64,000 nucleotides of DNA from Novosphingobium sp. 9 (GCF_025340265.1 NZ_CP022707.1:930501-994500), one strand, 5' to 3'; numbered from the stretch's first letter, positions 1 through 8,755 are shown. The notes: a model not told the origin generated them from the letters alone. Translations and numbers: made by a program.

Positions 1-19
1 ATCCGCCGAGGCGCACGCC

Positions 20-988
20 ATGAGCGGTGCCCTGACGAAACGGTCCGACAACGGTGTGTTGTCCCGCCTTATGGTCGGGCGCCTGCAGGGCGGCGGCGGG
101 CAGCGGCTGGCCGGGCGCGACCTGTTCCCGCAGGCGCGGTTGACCGGGCCGATGCCCTGGGTGATCGCGATCATGGTGGCACTGACCGCGATCGCGCTGG
201 CGGGCGGGCTTTCGCTCGGCAACGCAGTGTCTGCCGCGCGGGCCGAGATCGACGGCGGCGTGACCGTGCAGGTGCTCGAACCGCGCCCCGAGATCCGCGA
301 TGCACAGGCCCGCGCCGCCACGCGCCAGCTGGAGCACATGGCCCATGTCACCGGGCTGCGGCTGGTGCCTCAGGCCGAGACCGATGCGCTGATCGCGCCA
401 TGGCTGGGTACGGGCGCCAGCGACGAGGATGGCGTCTCGGTGCCGGTGCCTGCGCTGATCGACGTGCGGCTTGATGCCGCCGCGACGCCCAGCCGTGTCG
501 CGTTGATTGCCCGCGCGCTGCATGACGTGGCGCCGGCGGCGCGTGTCGATGCGCAGTCGGACTGGCTCAAGCCGGTGTTCCGGGCGATGCAGTCGCTGCG
601 CCTGCTGGCGGCGGCGCTTATCGTGCTGCTCGCCTGTGCGCTGGCCGCTGCCGTGCTGCTCGCCTCGCGCTCGGCGCTGGGGGCGAGCCGCGAGGTGATC
701 GAGATCGTCCACCTGCTCGGCGCGACGGACCGGCAGGTGGCAGGCGTGTTCCAGCGCGCGACGGCAACGGATGCAGGCGCGGGCGGGGCGCTGGGGCTGG
801 CGCTGGCGGTCGCGGTGATTCTCGGCCTCGGCCAGCGCTTTGCAGGGCTTGGCGCGGGGCTCGTCGATTACGGTGCGCTGGTGTGGAGCGACTGGGTGCT
901 GATCGTGCTCGTGCCCGTTCTGGCAACGCTGCTGGCGATGGTGACGGCGCGCATGACGGTGCTGCACGCGCTGCGCAAGATGCTATAG
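20..988 (+). CDS. ftsX: Cell division protein FtsX (ABC transporter permease-like)
   Basis: FtsX is the membrane half of the FtsEX complex, which links divisome assembly to activation of cell-wall hydrolases. The 322-residue protein has a cytoplasmic N-terminus, a first membrane segment (about residues 49-70), a periplasmic loop with many acidic and Arg residues, then three hydrophobic segments near the C-terminus (about 195-215, 245-270 and 290-312). This is the four-segment FtsX plan. The REVIEIVHLLGATDRQV stretch between the second and third segments is typical of the family. The ATG at 20 has a weak GAGG upstream; FtsE should lie just left of the window edge. A YdcF-type gene follows 10 bases later in the same direction. 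Family call is firm; the partner FtsE is not visible. Confidence 0.88.
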   Translation: MSGALTKRSDNGVLSRLMVGRLQGGGGQRLAGRDLFPQARLTGPMPWVIAIMVALTAIALAGGLSLGNAVSAARAEIDGGVTVQVLEPRPEIRDAQARAATRQLEHMAHVTGLRLVPQAETDALIAPWLGTGASDEDGVSVPVPALIDVRLDAAATPSRVALIARALHDVAPAARVDAQSDWLKPVFRAMQSLRLLAAALIVLLACALAAAVLLASRSALGASREVIEIVHLLGATDRQVAGVFQRATATDAGAGGALGLALAVAVILGLGQRFAGLGAGLVDYGALVWSDWVLIVLVPVLATLLAMVTARMTVLHALRKML

Positions 989-998
989 TGGACACAGC

Positions 999-1529
999 AT
1001 GTTTCGCCGTACCGCCGCCTTTGTCCTGCTGATCTGGCTTTTCGGGTTCGTCTGGTTCGCCGTCGCGCTGCCGGGGCCGCTGGGGCCGCGCCAGACCGAC
1101 GCGGCCATCGTGCTGACTGGGAGCGGCGGGCGGATCGAACAGGCGATCGCCGTGCTGAAGCGTGGTCAGGCGCCGCGCCTGCTGGTCTCGGGCGTCGGGC
1201 GCGAAGTGAAGCCGCGCGAGTTCCGGGTGGAATACAAGGTGCCGCCACGGCTGATGGCGTGCTGCATCACGCTGGGGTACGAGGCCTTCGACACGCGCTC
1301 CAACGCCATCGAGGCGGGGGACTGGGTGGCCGCGCACCACGCGCGCACGGTGCGCCTCATCACGGCGGACTGGCACATGCGCCGCGCCGAACTGGAACTG
1401 CGCAGAGAGCTGCCCAAGGGCGTCACGCTCTACCGCGACGCGGTGCCCTCGCGGCCGAGCCTGGGCACGCTGTTTCTCGAATATCACAAGCTGCTCGCAC
1501 GCGAGCTGACGACACTGTGGGGCGCCTGA
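999..1529 (+). CDS. YdcF family protein (DUF218)
   Basis: A 176-residue protein with one N-terminal hydrophobic segment (about residues 4-24) followed by a DUF218/YdcF-type Rossmann domain. The family signature is seen as DAAIVLTGSGGRIEQA near residue 31 and TRSNAIEAGDWV near residue 99, with the terminal ITADWHMRRA motif. YdcF-like proteins bind nucleotide-type ligands and several are tied to envelope metabolism; the substrate here cannot be read. The gene starts 10 bases after ftsX and its TGA overlaps the next ATG by one base, so ftsX-ydcF-plsC is probably one transcript. It is shorter than the typical E. coli protein, as is usual for alphaproteobacterial members. Confidence 0.82.
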   Translation: MFRRTAAFVLLIWLFGFVWFAVALPGPLGPRQTDAAIVLTGSGGRIEQAIAVLKRGQAPRLLVSGVGREVKPREFRVEYKVPPRLMACCITLGYEAFDTRSNAIEAGDWVAAHHARTVRLITADWHMRRAELELRRELPKGVTLYRDAVPSRPSLGTLFLEYHKLLARELTTLWGA

Positions 1530-2224
1530 TGCGAACGAGCGCGGCGGACGTGGTCCGCTCCCTTGCCTTCTATATCATCTTCTATCTCGGCACGCTGGCG
1601 ATGGTGCTGGTGACACTGGTCGCCGCGCGGATCGACCATGATCTGCTGGTGCGGATGGTCGCGCACTGGGCCGGGTTCCACCGGGGCTGCGCGCGGATGC
1701 TGCTGGGCATCGAGGTGCGCATCGAGGGCCAGATCCCGACCGACGGCGTGCTGGTGGCGATGAAGCACGAGAGCTTCTTCGAGGCGATCGACCTGCCGCT
1801 GCTGTTCGACCGTCCCGCGCCGTTTCCCAAGGCCGAGCTGACGCGCCTGCCCGGCTGGGGCAAGGCCGCGCTGGCCTATGGCGTGGTGCCGGTGGAGCGC
1901 GATCAGGGCGCGAAGGCCCTGCGTGCGATGGTGGCGCAGGGGCGTGCCTTTGCTGCCGAGGGCCGCGCGCTGGTGCTGTTTCCGGAAGGGACGCGCGTGC
2001 CGCATGGACAAAGGCCGCCGCTGCAATCGGGGTTTGCGGGGCTCTACAAGATGATCGGCGTGCCGGTGGTGCCCATCGCGGTCGACAGCGGGCGGCTCTA
2101 TCACCGGCTCTGGAAGAAGCCCGGCGTCATCACCTTCCGGGTGGGCGCGCGGATCGAGCCCGGCCTGCCGCGCGCCGAAGCCGAAGCACAAGTGCTCGCC
2201 GCGATCAACGCGCTGAACGGGTAA
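1529..2224 (+). CDS. 1-acyl-sn-glycerol-3-phosphate acyltransferase (PlsC family)
   Basis: Probable lysophosphatidic acid acyltransferase, which makes phosphatidic acid at the inner membrane. An N-terminal membrane segment (about residues 9-32) precedes the acyltransferase domain. The first motif reads KHESFFEAIDLP, where the family usually has H-x4-D; here the acidic position is Glu, a known variation in sphingomonad members. The FPEGTR motif is intact near residue 153, and VPVVPIAVDSG follows. The reading frame is open much further upstream, but the ATG at 1529 overlaps the stop of the previous gene (TGATG) and gives a normal 231-residue protein. A hairpin follows the stop. Confidence 0.85.
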   Translation: MRTSAADVVRSLAFYIIFYLGTLAMVLVTLVAARIDHDLLVRMVAHWAGFHRGCARMLLGIEVRIEGQIPTDGVLVAMKHESFFEAIDLPLLFDRPAPFPKAELTRLPGWGKAALAYGVVPVERDQGAKALRAMVAQGRAFAAEGRALVLFPEGTRVPHGQRPPLQSGFAGLYKMIGVPVVPIAVDSGRLYHRLWKKPGVITFRVGARIEPGLPRAEAEAQVLAAINALNG

Positions 2225-2225
2225 G

Positions 2226-2260
2226 CCAAAGCTCGATGAGCTTGGCTCATGGGGCTTTGG
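2226..2260 (+). terminator. Hairpin after plsC
   Basis: A two-part inverted repeat starts immediately after the plsC stop. The outer arm CCAAAGC pairs with GCTTTGG and the inner arm ATGAGC pairs with GCTCAT around a TTG loop. There is no clear T-run after it, so it may be a weak terminator or an RNA-stabilising hairpin. Confidence 0.45.
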
Positions 2261-2348
2261 TTAAGCCCGTGTGGCGTTTGAACATTTCCAAGGCGTGATG
2301 CGTCAGCATCTCGGCGCCTTGGCACAAGAGAAGAGGCAGGGCGCGCGC

Positions 2349-2801
2349 ATGGCTTTCCATCACCGGCTGATCGGATCGCTGGCCCGCCTGTTCTGGCGCG
2401 TGACGAAGCCCCGCACCATCGGCGTGCGCGCGGTGCTGACCGACGCGCAGGGGCGGGTGGCGCTGGTGCGGCATACCTATACCGCGCAGTGGTATCTGCC
2501 CGGCGGCGGTGTGAAGAAGGGCGAGAGCATCGGCGATGCCCTGCTGCGCGAGTTGCGCGAGGAAGTGGCGATCACCGACCCGGTGATCGAGCGGGTGCTC
2601 GGCGTCTACCACAGCCGCCGCGAGGGCAAGGACGACCACATCGTCATCTTCGCCGTACGCACCGATACGCCGCAGACCGCCGATCTCGCCAAAGCCGACC
2701 CGCTGGAAATCGCCGAAGCGGGCTGGTTCGCGCTCGACGATCTCCCCGACACCACTTCCCCGCCACCCGCCGCCGCATTGAGGAATACCGCAAGGGCGTG
2801 A
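2349..2801 (+). CDS. NUDIX hydrolase
   Basis: A 150-residue Nudix protein that hydrolyses a nucleoside diphosphate linked to another group; the substrate cannot be read. The Nudix box is complete at about residues 51-73, with GGGVKKGE, then the RELREE core. The domain begins at TIGVRAVLTDAQGRVALVRHTY, a common start for ADP-ribose or nucleotide-sugar type members. The frame opens earlier (a GTG at 2271), but the ATG at 2349 has a purine-rich AGAGGCAGGG upstream and fits family length. It lies about 120 bases after plsC and may be transcribed separately. The C-terminus is rich in Pro and Thr and not informative. Confidence 0.82.
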   Translation: MAFHHRLIGSLARLFWRVTKPRTIGVRAVLTDAQGRVALVRHTYTAQWYLPGGGVKKGESIGDALLRELREEVAITDPVIERVLGVYHSRREGKDDHIVIFAVRTDTPQTADLAKADPLEIAEAGWFALDDLPDTTSPPPAAALRNTARA

Positions 2802-3117
2802 CGGGGCTGGGGGGCTGGTAGGGTTTGAGGTGCTGTTGGCTGGTAGGCGAATGGCCAGTTCGGAACCGGGTCGTAGACGTGGTAGTCATCAATCGGCGCC
2901 GGCTGCCGGCCAGCACACTGGTTTCGGCCCTGTGGTGGGAATGTCGGTTCACGTCATGAACCAGCTATTCGTAAGTCTGGCCACTGGTGGGCAGTCGCGC
3001 CCCAATCAGCCGGGGGAAGTTGGGGAGACGGCGCGCTGATCGAGCAGCCATGACGACACAATGGTCACGTAGTCTGCGCTAGCGCTGACGAGCGAGGCTA
3101 AGCTAGGTGGCCGAGTT
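2802..3117. other. Intergenic region without a recognised gene
   Basis: This 316-base gap separates the Nudix gene from the convergent toxin-antitoxin pair. Short open frames here (such as 2830-3039) have no recognisable protein features. GGCTGGTAG occurs twice near its left end, about 25 bases apart. I see no RNA gene or clear terminator. Confidence 0.5.
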
Positions 3118-3516
3118 TTACTCGGCTTCCAACTCAGCGCAGCCGAGATACTTCTTTACCTTGCGCGGTGTCAGCGGCGAGCGGCAGGCGCCTTTTAGCA
3201 CGCGCAGAAAAGTTTGCCCGTTCATGTCGTCGTGAATGACCATAAGTTTAGCCGCCACCCCGTTCGCGAGGCTGCTCTCGCTGACGATCTTCGCTCGTGC
3301 GTAAAGCACGAAGGACTCATGCTTGAGGAAGGCATGCTCGTGTTCTTGAAGGATGCAGGTGGTGTCGTGGTTCGTACCAGTGACCGAGCAGATGCTTACT
3401 AGTGCTACGTTCCCATCGTCGTCTGGATCATTGCAGACCACATGCAGATGCTTACGTTCGGGATCGTGCTTCGGCCCAGACACAATGAGCAGTGTGCCCT
3501 TCTTCGCGAATGCCAT
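3118..3516 (-). CDS. Probable toxin of a Panacea-type toxin-antitoxin pair
   Basis: A 132-residue soluble protein of no family I can name with certainty. The N-terminus (KKGTLLIVSGPKHDPERKHL followed by a hydrophobic strand HVVCND) and the middle segment around HDTTCILQEHEHAFLKHES look like a small beta-rich PemK/MazF-like fold, in which the C-x-L and H-x-F elements recur. It lies directly downstream (14 bases) of a DUF4065/Panacea gene on the same strand, which is the standard toxin position for that antitoxin. Function as a toxin is inferred from position; the biochemical target cannot be read from the sequence. The start ATG at 3516 has a weak GGCGATGGGG upstream. Confidence 0.5.
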   Translation of the reverse strand: MAFAKKGTLLIVSGPKHDPERKHLHVVCNDPDDDGNVALVSICSVTGTNHDTTCILQEHEHAFLKHESFVLYARAKIVSESSLANGVAAKLMVIHDDMNGQTFLRVLKGACRSPLTPRKVKKYLGCAELEAE

Positions 3517-3530
3517 ACCCCATCGCCTGC

Positions 3531-4085
3531 TTATGCTAACTGGGCGAGCAGTTTAGTAATCGATGCTTGGTCGCGAAGGAATTGCGCATGTTCAGCAGTG
3601 TTTTCAATGCCGACCGCGTGGAGCAATCGCTCAAGCGGGATCGGGTTTGAGCTGCCGTTCGGGTCTTCCCATTCGGGAATGTTGTCGCTCTTGTGCGTCC
3701 AATCGCGGAGTTGCCACTGCGTCATGCTGCCGAACTTCTCCCAAACGCTGTCGAGCACCTCGACCTCGGCGTCGCTGAGTTCGTCAAGGTCGTCCACCTC
3801 GATATTCGGCTTGACGCCGATCATGTGGTTGGCCCGATCATCGAGGATGGTTGACCAGTTCGTGTCCTCGACTTCGCCCTTGGCGTTATCGTAGGTCAAC
3901 GAATTCACAGGGCCGTGCGGCAATGACGCTCGCGGCTCATCAAGCATCGGTATGGCGAAGCGCTTCAGTGCCTCCCGATCGCTAATGTAGACGAGCTTGA
4001 TCGCCTTCAACATATTGATCGCGCGAGCCTCAGTTTTCAGCGCAAGATAGGCGATGATCTGCGCCGCCTTTGCTGAATTATACAC
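3531..4085 (-). CDS. Panacea (DUF4065) domain antitoxin
   Basis: The N-terminal part (AKAAQIIAYLALKT, then LKAIKLVYISDREAL) is the helical signature of the DUF4065/Panacea domain, known from SocA/GepA-type antitoxins that neutralise many unrelated toxins. The following HGPVNSLTYDNAKGE segment matches the usual GPV..S.YD conserved stretch. I chose the GTG at 4085 because AGGAGG sits 7 bases before it; this removes ten residues from the longer frame that begins with ATG at 4115. Length is 184 residues, normal for single-domain members. The gene precedes the 132-residue presumed toxin, and the pair is probably one operon read from a promoter in 4086-4200. Confidence 0.72.
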   Translation of the reverse strand: MYNSAKAAQIIAYLALKTEARAINMLKAIKLVYISDREALKRFAIPMLDEPRASLPHGPVNSLTYDNAKGEVEDTNWSTILDDRANHMIGVKPNIEVDDLDELSDAEVEVLDSVWEKFGSMTQWQLRDWTHKSDNIPEWEDPNGSSNPIPLERLLHAVGIENTAEHAQFLRDQASITKLLAQLA

Positions 4086-4420
4086 TTGGAAGCCTCCTGC
4101 GACCGATCGTCGCATAATTCATATAGCAAAGCCTATCTTAATTTTCCACAACGCACGTACGGATATTGTGCTCTAGGAAAAGCATCCGTTTCAGCCAGCT
4201 GGCACTAAGGGTGTCAGTTGGTACCATACTCAGTCGAAATCCGAATGTCTGGTTCTGGGCGCGGGCACATTGCTGCCGAACGCCCTGAATGTGGGCGCAG
4301 CAGACCTCAAAACACGCAGTACGGTTTCGCTAAGTGCCGATACCTGCTCCGGGAGACGGAACGGGGTCCGGGGCGATGGCCCCGGAATCAGCTTTTCGCC
4401 CTAATCACCCCTCGCAACCC
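4086..4420. other. Intergenic region upstream of the antitoxin gene
   Basis: This gap of about 335 bases should contain the toxin-antitoxin promoter near its left end, where the DNA becomes A+T-rich (around 4115-4160). Its right part carries a perfect 8-base-pair GC hairpin at 4367-4386, described separately. No gene is recognised. Confidence 0.5.
4367..4386. repeat. GC-rich palindromic hairpin, REP-like
   Basis: TCCGGGGC and GCCCCGGA form a perfect stem around a GATG loop. An almost identical hairpin with the same CCGGGG...CCCCGGA arms occurs at 54518-54536, 50 kb away and also just outside a gene. It may be a small dispersed intergenic repeat rather than a dedicated terminator; no T-run follows on the minus strand. 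Confidence 0.5.
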
Positions 4421-5338
4421 TCACTTGCCCTTGCCGTGATCGCTGCGGCCGAAGTCGGGGCGGCTGTCGTCCTGGCCTTCCTGGATGATCGAGCGGCGGA
4501 TGTCGCGGGTGCGGGCGAAGTGGTCGAAGAGCTGGTCGCCGTCGCCCACGCGGATCGCGCGCTGGAGGGCGGTGAGGTCTTCGGTGAAGCGCTGGAGCAT
4601 CGTCAGCACGGCTTCGCGGTTGGTCAGGAACACGTCGCGCCACATCGTCGGGTCGGAGGCGGCGATGCGGGTGAAGTCGCGGAAGCCGCCCGCCGAATAC
4701 TTGATGACCTCGCTTTGGGTCACGTCTTCCAGATCGGACGCGGTGCCGACGATGGTATAGGCGATCAGGTGCGGCAGGTGGCTGGTGACGGCGAGCACGA
4801 GATCGTGATGCTCGGGGCTCATCCGCTCGACATTGGCGCCGAGCGCTTCCCAGAACTCGACCAGTGCCGAGAGCTTGAGGAGGTCGGTCTGCTCGGGCGG
4901 GGTGACGATGCACCAGCGGTTGCGGAACAGGGCGGCGAAGCCTGCGTCCGGCCCGGAATTCTCGGTGCCCGCGACCGGGTGCGCCGGGATCACGAGGTGG
5001 TCGGGCAGCGCCGCGCCCAGTTCGCGCGCGATCAGCTGCTTGGACGAGCCGACGTCGCTCACCAGCGCATCGGGAGCGATGGCTTCGCGTAAAGGTGCCG
5101 CGACCGCGCCCATGGCGCCCGGCGGCACGCAGAAGATCACCAGATCGGCGCCGGAGACGGCCTCTTCCGCGGTCTCGAACACCTGCTGGACAAGGCCGCG
5201 CTCGGCGGCGCGCAGGCGGGTCTCGGCGCTGATGTCATGCCCGGTCACGCGCATGTCGGGCAGGGCTTCCTGCACCGCAAGGCCGATCGAGCCGCCCTGA
5301 AGGCCAAGGCCGATGATCGCGACGTGACGGAAAGCCAT
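4421..5338 (-). CDS. Prephenate/arogenate dehydrogenase (TyrA family)
   Basis: Makes the 4-hydroxyphenylpyruvate or tyrosine precursor in the tyrosine branch. The NAD(P)-binding motif is at the N-terminus (IIGLGLQGGSIGLAV, residues 6-20). The conserved HPVAGTENSGPDAG segment (about residues 117-130) carries the catalytic His and the following ADLF-type loop, and the helical dimerisation region follows. Length 305 fits the single-domain class without ACT domain. The frame is open further upstream inside hisC, but the ATG at 5338 lies 10 bases after the hisC stop and gives the correct N-terminus. The C-terminal tail ends in a basic HGKGK. The hisC-dehydrogenase pairing is common in sphingomonads; I cannot tell prephenate from arogenate preference. 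Confidence 0.88.
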   Translation of the reverse strand: MAFRHVAIIGLGLQGGSIGLAVQEALPDMRVTGHDISAETRLRAAERGLVQQVFETAEEAVSGADLVIFCVPPGAMGAVAAPLREAIAPDALVSDVGSSKQLIARELGAALPDHLVIPAHPVAGTENSGPDAGFAALFRNRWCIVTPPEQTDLLKLSALVEFWEALGANVERMSPEHHDLVLAVTSHLPHLIAYTIVGTASDLEDVTQSEVIKYSAGGFRDFTRIAASDPTMWRDVFLTNREAVLTMLQRFTEDLTALQRAIRVGDGDQLFDHFARTRDIRRSIIQEGQDDSRPDFGRSDHGKGK

Positions 5339-5348
5339 CGGTGCCGCC

Positions 5349-6473
5349 TCAGCCCTGCTGTTCGACCATGCGGGTGAGCGCGTCGGCGATGGCCTCCATG
5401 TCGTGCGTCTTGCCGATGGTGATGCGCAGCGCCTGCGGCAGGCCCTGACCGGGCAGCCAGCGCACGATGTACCCGGCATCGGCCAGCCCTTCGAGCGCGG
5501 CCTCGGCGGTCAGCTTGCCCTCGAACAGCACCAGCACGAAGTTCGCCTGACTGGGCAGCGGGCGAAGGCCGTGGTTGCCGAGCGCGGTGAGGCGTTCGAC
5601 GAAGCGCGCGCGCTCGTCGCGGTTGTGGATGCGGGCGGCCTCGATGAAGGCCTCGTCGGAGAGCGCGGCCAACGCCATCGCCTGTCCGGTGGCCGAGACG
5701 TTGAAGGGGCCGCGAATGCGGTTGAGCGTGTCGATCAGGCCCGGCGCGCCGGTGGCCCAGCCGATCCGCTCTCCGGCAAGGCCGAAGATCTTGGAGAAAG
5801 TGCGCGTCACCAGCACATTGTCGTGCGCGGCGGCGAGGGCGAAGGCGCCGTCCTCGTCCTCTGCGGCGACATATTCGCCATAGGCCTGATCGATCACCAG
5901 CACCACGTCGGCAGGCAGCGCGGCGTGCAGGCGGGTGATCTCGCCCTTGGGCAGGTACGAGCCGGTGGGGTTGTTCGGATTGGCGACGAAGACCACGCGG
6001 GTCTTTTCGGTGACGAGCGCCAGCAGCGCGTCGATGTCGGTGCCGTAGTCGAGATCGGGCGCCACCACCGGCGTCGCCCCGCAGCGGCGCGCGGCGATGT
6101 CATACACCGCAAAGCCGTAGCGCACGTAGATCACCTCGTCGCCCGGCCCGGCATAGCCCTGCGCGATGATGTGCAGGATCTCGTCCGAGCCGGTGCCCAT
6201 CACCACGCGCGCGGCATCGAGGCCGTGCTTGTGCGCGATAGCGGCGCGCAGCGCGGTGCTGTCCGGGTCCGGGTAGAGCGCCGGGGCCTGCGCACGCGCG
6301 GCGAGCGCGGCGGGGCTGGTGCCGAGCGGGTTCTCGTTGGCCGAGAGCTTGATCAGCGGCTGACCGTCCTTGCCCTTGGACTTGCCCGGCACATAGGCAT
6401 GGATCGCCTCGATCCACGGCTTGGGCGTGGGGGCGGTGCGGGCTGCGGGCTCGGCGTTCACGGTCTCGGTCAT
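5349..6473 (-). CDS. hisC: Histidinol-phosphate aminotransferase
   Basis: PLP-dependent class I/II aminotransferase. The N-terminal [13 protein letters not shown] motif, the YADP-like LYPDPDS segment, the [10 protein letters not shown] loop and the PLP-lysine motif ([18 protein letters not shown], about residue 230) are all present. HisC converts imidazole acetol phosphate to histidinol phosphate. Beside a prephenate dehydrogenase gene it often also serves aromatic amino acid transamination, which is the likely reason for the pairing. I chose the ATG at 6473 ([12 protein letters not shown]) over an upstream ATG at 6506 because it fits family length (374 residues). It is divergent from metX, with about 125 bases between them. 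Confidence 0.9.
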   Translation of the reverse strand: MTETVNAEPAARTAPTPKPWIEAIHAYVPGKSKGKDGQPLIKLSANENPLGTSPAALAARAQAPALYPDPDSTALRAAIAHKHGLDAARVVMGTGSDEILHIIAQGYAGPGDEVIYVRYGFAVYDIAARRCGATPVVAPDLDYGTDIDALLALVTEKTRVVFVANPNNPTGSYLPKGEITRLHAALPADVVLVIDQAYGEYVAAEDEDGAFALAAAHDNVLVTRTFSKIFGLAGERIGWATGAPGLIDTLNRIRGPFNVSATGQAMALAALSDEAFIEAARIHNRDERARFVERLTALGNHGLRPLPSQANFVLVLFEGKLTAEAALEGLADAGYIVRWLPGQGLPQALRITIGKTHDMEAIADALTRMVEQQG

Positions 6474-6598
6474 AGCGCGGCGGGGCTTACCGCAGGCGCT
6501 GCGCAAATGACAGCGCGAGATGCACGAGGAGGCAATAGCGCTGCTTTGTCGCCTGAAAGTTGACTTGCAGACGCGGCAGGCCCACTTGGCGTGCCATC
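6474..6598. promoter_or_regulatory. Divergent hisC / metX promoter region
   Basis: These 125 bases separate two divergently read amino acid biosynthesis genes and must hold both promoters. I looked for a SAM-II or SAM-V riboswitch before metX, common in this class, but could not identify the conserved pseudoknot with confidence. Confidence 0.4.
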
Positions 6599-7705
6599 AT
6601 GGCCACGGCTCCCTTCATCGATTCCAGCCAGGTCCTCGACCTTGCGCAACCGCTCGTGCTCGACGGCGGGCAGAGCCTGCCCGGCGTGCGCATCGCCTAC
6701 GAAACCCACGGCACGCTGAACGCGGCCAAGGACAACGCGATCTTCATCTGTCACGCGCTGACGGGCGATCATCATGTCGTCTCGCACCACCCCAAGACCG
6801 GCAAGCCCGGCTGGTGGGTGCGCATGGTCGGCCCCGGCAGGCCGATCGACACCGACCGCTTCTTCGTGATCTGTGCGAACGTGATCGGATCGTGCATGGG
6901 CTCGACCGGTCCCGCCAGCCTTGCGCCGGATGGACAACCGTGGGGCATGCGCTTCCCGGTGATCACCATCCGCGACATGGTGCGCGGCCACATCGCCCTG
7001 CTCGATGCGCTGGGGATCGACAGCCTGCACGCGCTCGTCGGCGGATCGATGGGGGGCATGCAGGCGCTGAGCCTTGCCGCCAACTTCCCCGAGCGCGCCC
7101 GCGCGGTGCTGGTGCTCGCCTCCACCGCGCGCCACTCGGCCCAGAACATTGCCTTCCACGAGGTGGGCCGACAGGCGATCATGGCCGATCCCGAATGGCG
7201 CGAGGGCGACTATTACGCGCACGGGAAGGGGCCGGAGAAGGGCCTCTCGGTCGCCCGCATGGCCGCGCACATCACGTATCTGTCGGAAGCGGGCCTCACC
7301 GCCAAGTTCGGGCGCCGGTTGCAGGACCGCGACGAGAAGACCTTCGGGTTCGACGCCGATTTCCAGATCGAATCGTACCTGCGCTATCAGGGGCTGGCCT
7401 TCACCGACCGCTTCGATGCCAACTCGTACCTCTACATCACCCGCGCGATGGACTACTTCGACCTTGCCGAAGAGCACGGCGGCCTGCTCGCGAATGCCTT
7501 CGCGAAATCGAAGGCGCGCTTCTGCCTCGTCAGCTTCGATACCGACTGGCTCTATCCCACCGCCGAATCGCGCAGCGTCGTGCAGGCGCTGAACGCCGCC
7601 GGGCTGCCCGCCAGCTTCGTCGAGCTGTCCGCGCCTTACGGCCACGATTCCTTCCTTCTCGACGTGCCCGCGCTCGACCGCGTGGTGCAGGGGTTCATCG
7701 CATGA
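6599..7705 (+). CDS. metX: Homoserine O-acetyltransferase MetX (or succinyltransferase)
   Basis: First committed step of methionine synthesis: acylation of homoserine. Alpha/beta hydrolase fold of 368 residues. The early [17 protein letters not shown] and CHALTGDHH motifs are typical. The nucleophile elbow reads [10 protein letters not shown] (about residues 145-154). The acid is in FDTDWLYPT and the His in YGHDSFLLD near the C-terminus. The preferred start is the ATG at 6599 (MATAPFID), after an upstream open stretch without protein character. The stop overlaps the next start (ATGA), so metX is the first gene of a metX-GNAT-metW operon. MetX and MetW are a classical pair in alphaproteobacteria. 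Acyl donor (acetyl- or succinyl-CoA) cannot be decided by motif alone. Confidence 0.92.
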   Translation: MATAPFIDSSQVLDLAQPLVLDGGQSLPGVRIAYETHGTLNAAKDNAIFICHALTGDHHVVSHHPKTGKPGWWVRMVGPGRPIDTDRFFVICANVIGSCMGSTGPASLAPDGQPWGMRFPVITIRDMVRGHIALLDALGIDSLHALVGGSMGGMQALSLAANFPERARAVLVLASTARHSAQNIAFHEVGRQAIMADPEWREGDYYAHGKGPEKGLSVARMAAHITYLSEAGLTAKFGRRLQDRDEKTFGFDADFQIESYLRYQGLAFTDRFDANSYLYITRAMDYFDLAEEHGGLLANAFAKSKARFCLVSFDTDWLYPTAESRSVVQALNAAGLPASFVELSAPYGHDSFLLDVPALDRVVQGFIA

Positions 7706-8153
7706 TCGCGCTTTCGCCGGAAATCATACTGGCTGACGACAAGGCCCGCCTCGATGTCGAGCGGGTGCACGGCTGGCTGGCCTCCAGCTACTGGACGCCG
7801 GGGATCGCCCGCGCGCAGGTGGACAAGCAGATCGCCAATTCGCACTGCCTCGGCGCCTATCACCCGGAGCTGGGGCAGGTGGGTTTCGCGCGCATGATCT
7901 CCGACAAGGCGAGCTTCGCCTGGCTGGCCGACGTCTTCGTCGACGATCGCGCGCGGGGGCAGGCGTGGGCCGCCGCATGGTCCAGTGGTTCGTCGAGAAT
8001 CCGGACTATGCCACCGTGCGCCGCTTCGCGCTCGTCACCGCCGATGCCCATGGCGTCTACGAGGGCGTGGGCTTCCACACCCCGATCCGGCCCGAGCGCT
8101 ACATGGAGCGCCTGTCGGACGCGTTTGCCGCCGAACTGAAAGCCCTTTCGTGA
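7702..8153 (+). pseudogene. GNAT family acetyltransferase, interrupted by a one-base frameshift
   Basis: The N-terminal half (from [15 protein letters not shown] to VFVDDRARGQ) is in the frame that starts at 7702. The C-terminal half (GRRMVQWFVENP to the end at 8153) is in the next frame. The GNAT acetyl-CoA motif, expected as RGQGVGRRM, is cut near 7962: a CAGGCGTGGGC tract would restore the frame as CAGGGCGTGGGC. Reading through gives a normal 150-residue GNAT protein whose start overlaps metX (ATGA) and whose stop overlaps metW (GTGA). Such tight coupling argues that the gene is real and intact in the organism and that one G is missing from this sequence. Acetyl-acceptor unknown. Confidence 0.72.
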
Positions 8154-8755
8154 CCGCTGCCGAAACAGCCCACTTGCGCCCCGACCTTGCGGTGATCGCC
8201 GCCAATGTCGCGCGCGGCAGCAGCGTTCTGGACGTCGGCTGCGGTGACGGCACGCTGATGGCGGCGCTGCGCGACCGGCTGGCGTGCGACACGCGCGGCA
8301 TGGACGTCGATCCGGCCAACGTCGGCGCCTGTGTGGCGCGCGGGCTCTCGGCGATCCAGGGCGATGCCGATCAGGACCTGTCGTTCTATCCCGACAAGTC
8401 GGTCGACTACGCGATCCTCTCGCAGACCCTGCAGACGACGATGCGCCCCGATCTGGTGCTCGACCAGTTGCTGCGCATCGGCCGCCGCGCCTTCGTGAGC
8501 TTCCCCAACTTCGCCCACTGGCGCGTGCGCCTCTCGTTGCTGTGGGGCGGCCGCATGCCGGTGACGCGCCTGCTGCCCGTGGCCTGGTACGAGACGCCCA
8601 ACATCCATCACCTGACCGTCGACGATTTTCGCGCGCTGCTGAACGAGCGCGGCATTACCGTCGAAGGCCGCTGGTTCCTTTCCGGTGACACGAAATGCAG
8701 CGCGGCGGCAGCGAACTTCCGCGCCGAACACGCGGTGTTTCTTCTGTCGCGGTGA
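8150..8755 (+). CDS. metW: Methionine biosynthesis protein MetW
   Basis: SAM-methyltransferase fold with the motif VLDVGCGDGTL (about residues 24-34). It also carries the MetW-specific QTLQTTMRPDLVLDQLLRIG and SFPNFAHWRVRLSLL segments. MetW works with MetX in methionine synthesis. The GTG at 8150 overlaps the preceding stop (GTGA), and the 201-residue product fits the family. An ATG-started frame begins further upstream inside the GNAT gene, but its extra residues have no homology to MetW, so the GTG is preferred. Confidence 0.9.
   Translation: MTAAETAHLRPDLAVIAANVARGSSVLDVGCGDGTLMAALRDRLACDTRGMDVDPANVGACVARGLSAIQGDADQDLSFYPDKSVDYAILSQTLQTTMRPDLVLDQLLRIGRRAFVSFPNFAHWRVRLSLLWGGRMPVTRLLPVAWYETPNIHHLTVDDFRALLNERGITVEGRWFLSGDTKCSAAAANFRAEHAVFLLSR

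Noticed and set aside
618..1487. Long minus-strand frame of 289 codons over ftsX and ydcF
   Set aside because: Biased composition (Arg, Pro, His), no family motif and overlap with two convincing plus-strand genes; a shadow frame of high-GC DNA.
6500..6598. SAM riboswitch upstream of metX
   Set aside because: SAM-II/SAM-V type elements are common there in this class, but I could not find the pseudoknot core with confidence.
6470..7645. Minus-strand frame of 391 codons antisense to metX
   Set aside because: Low-complexity His/Arg/Val-rich translation with no motif; metX is secure on the opposite strand.
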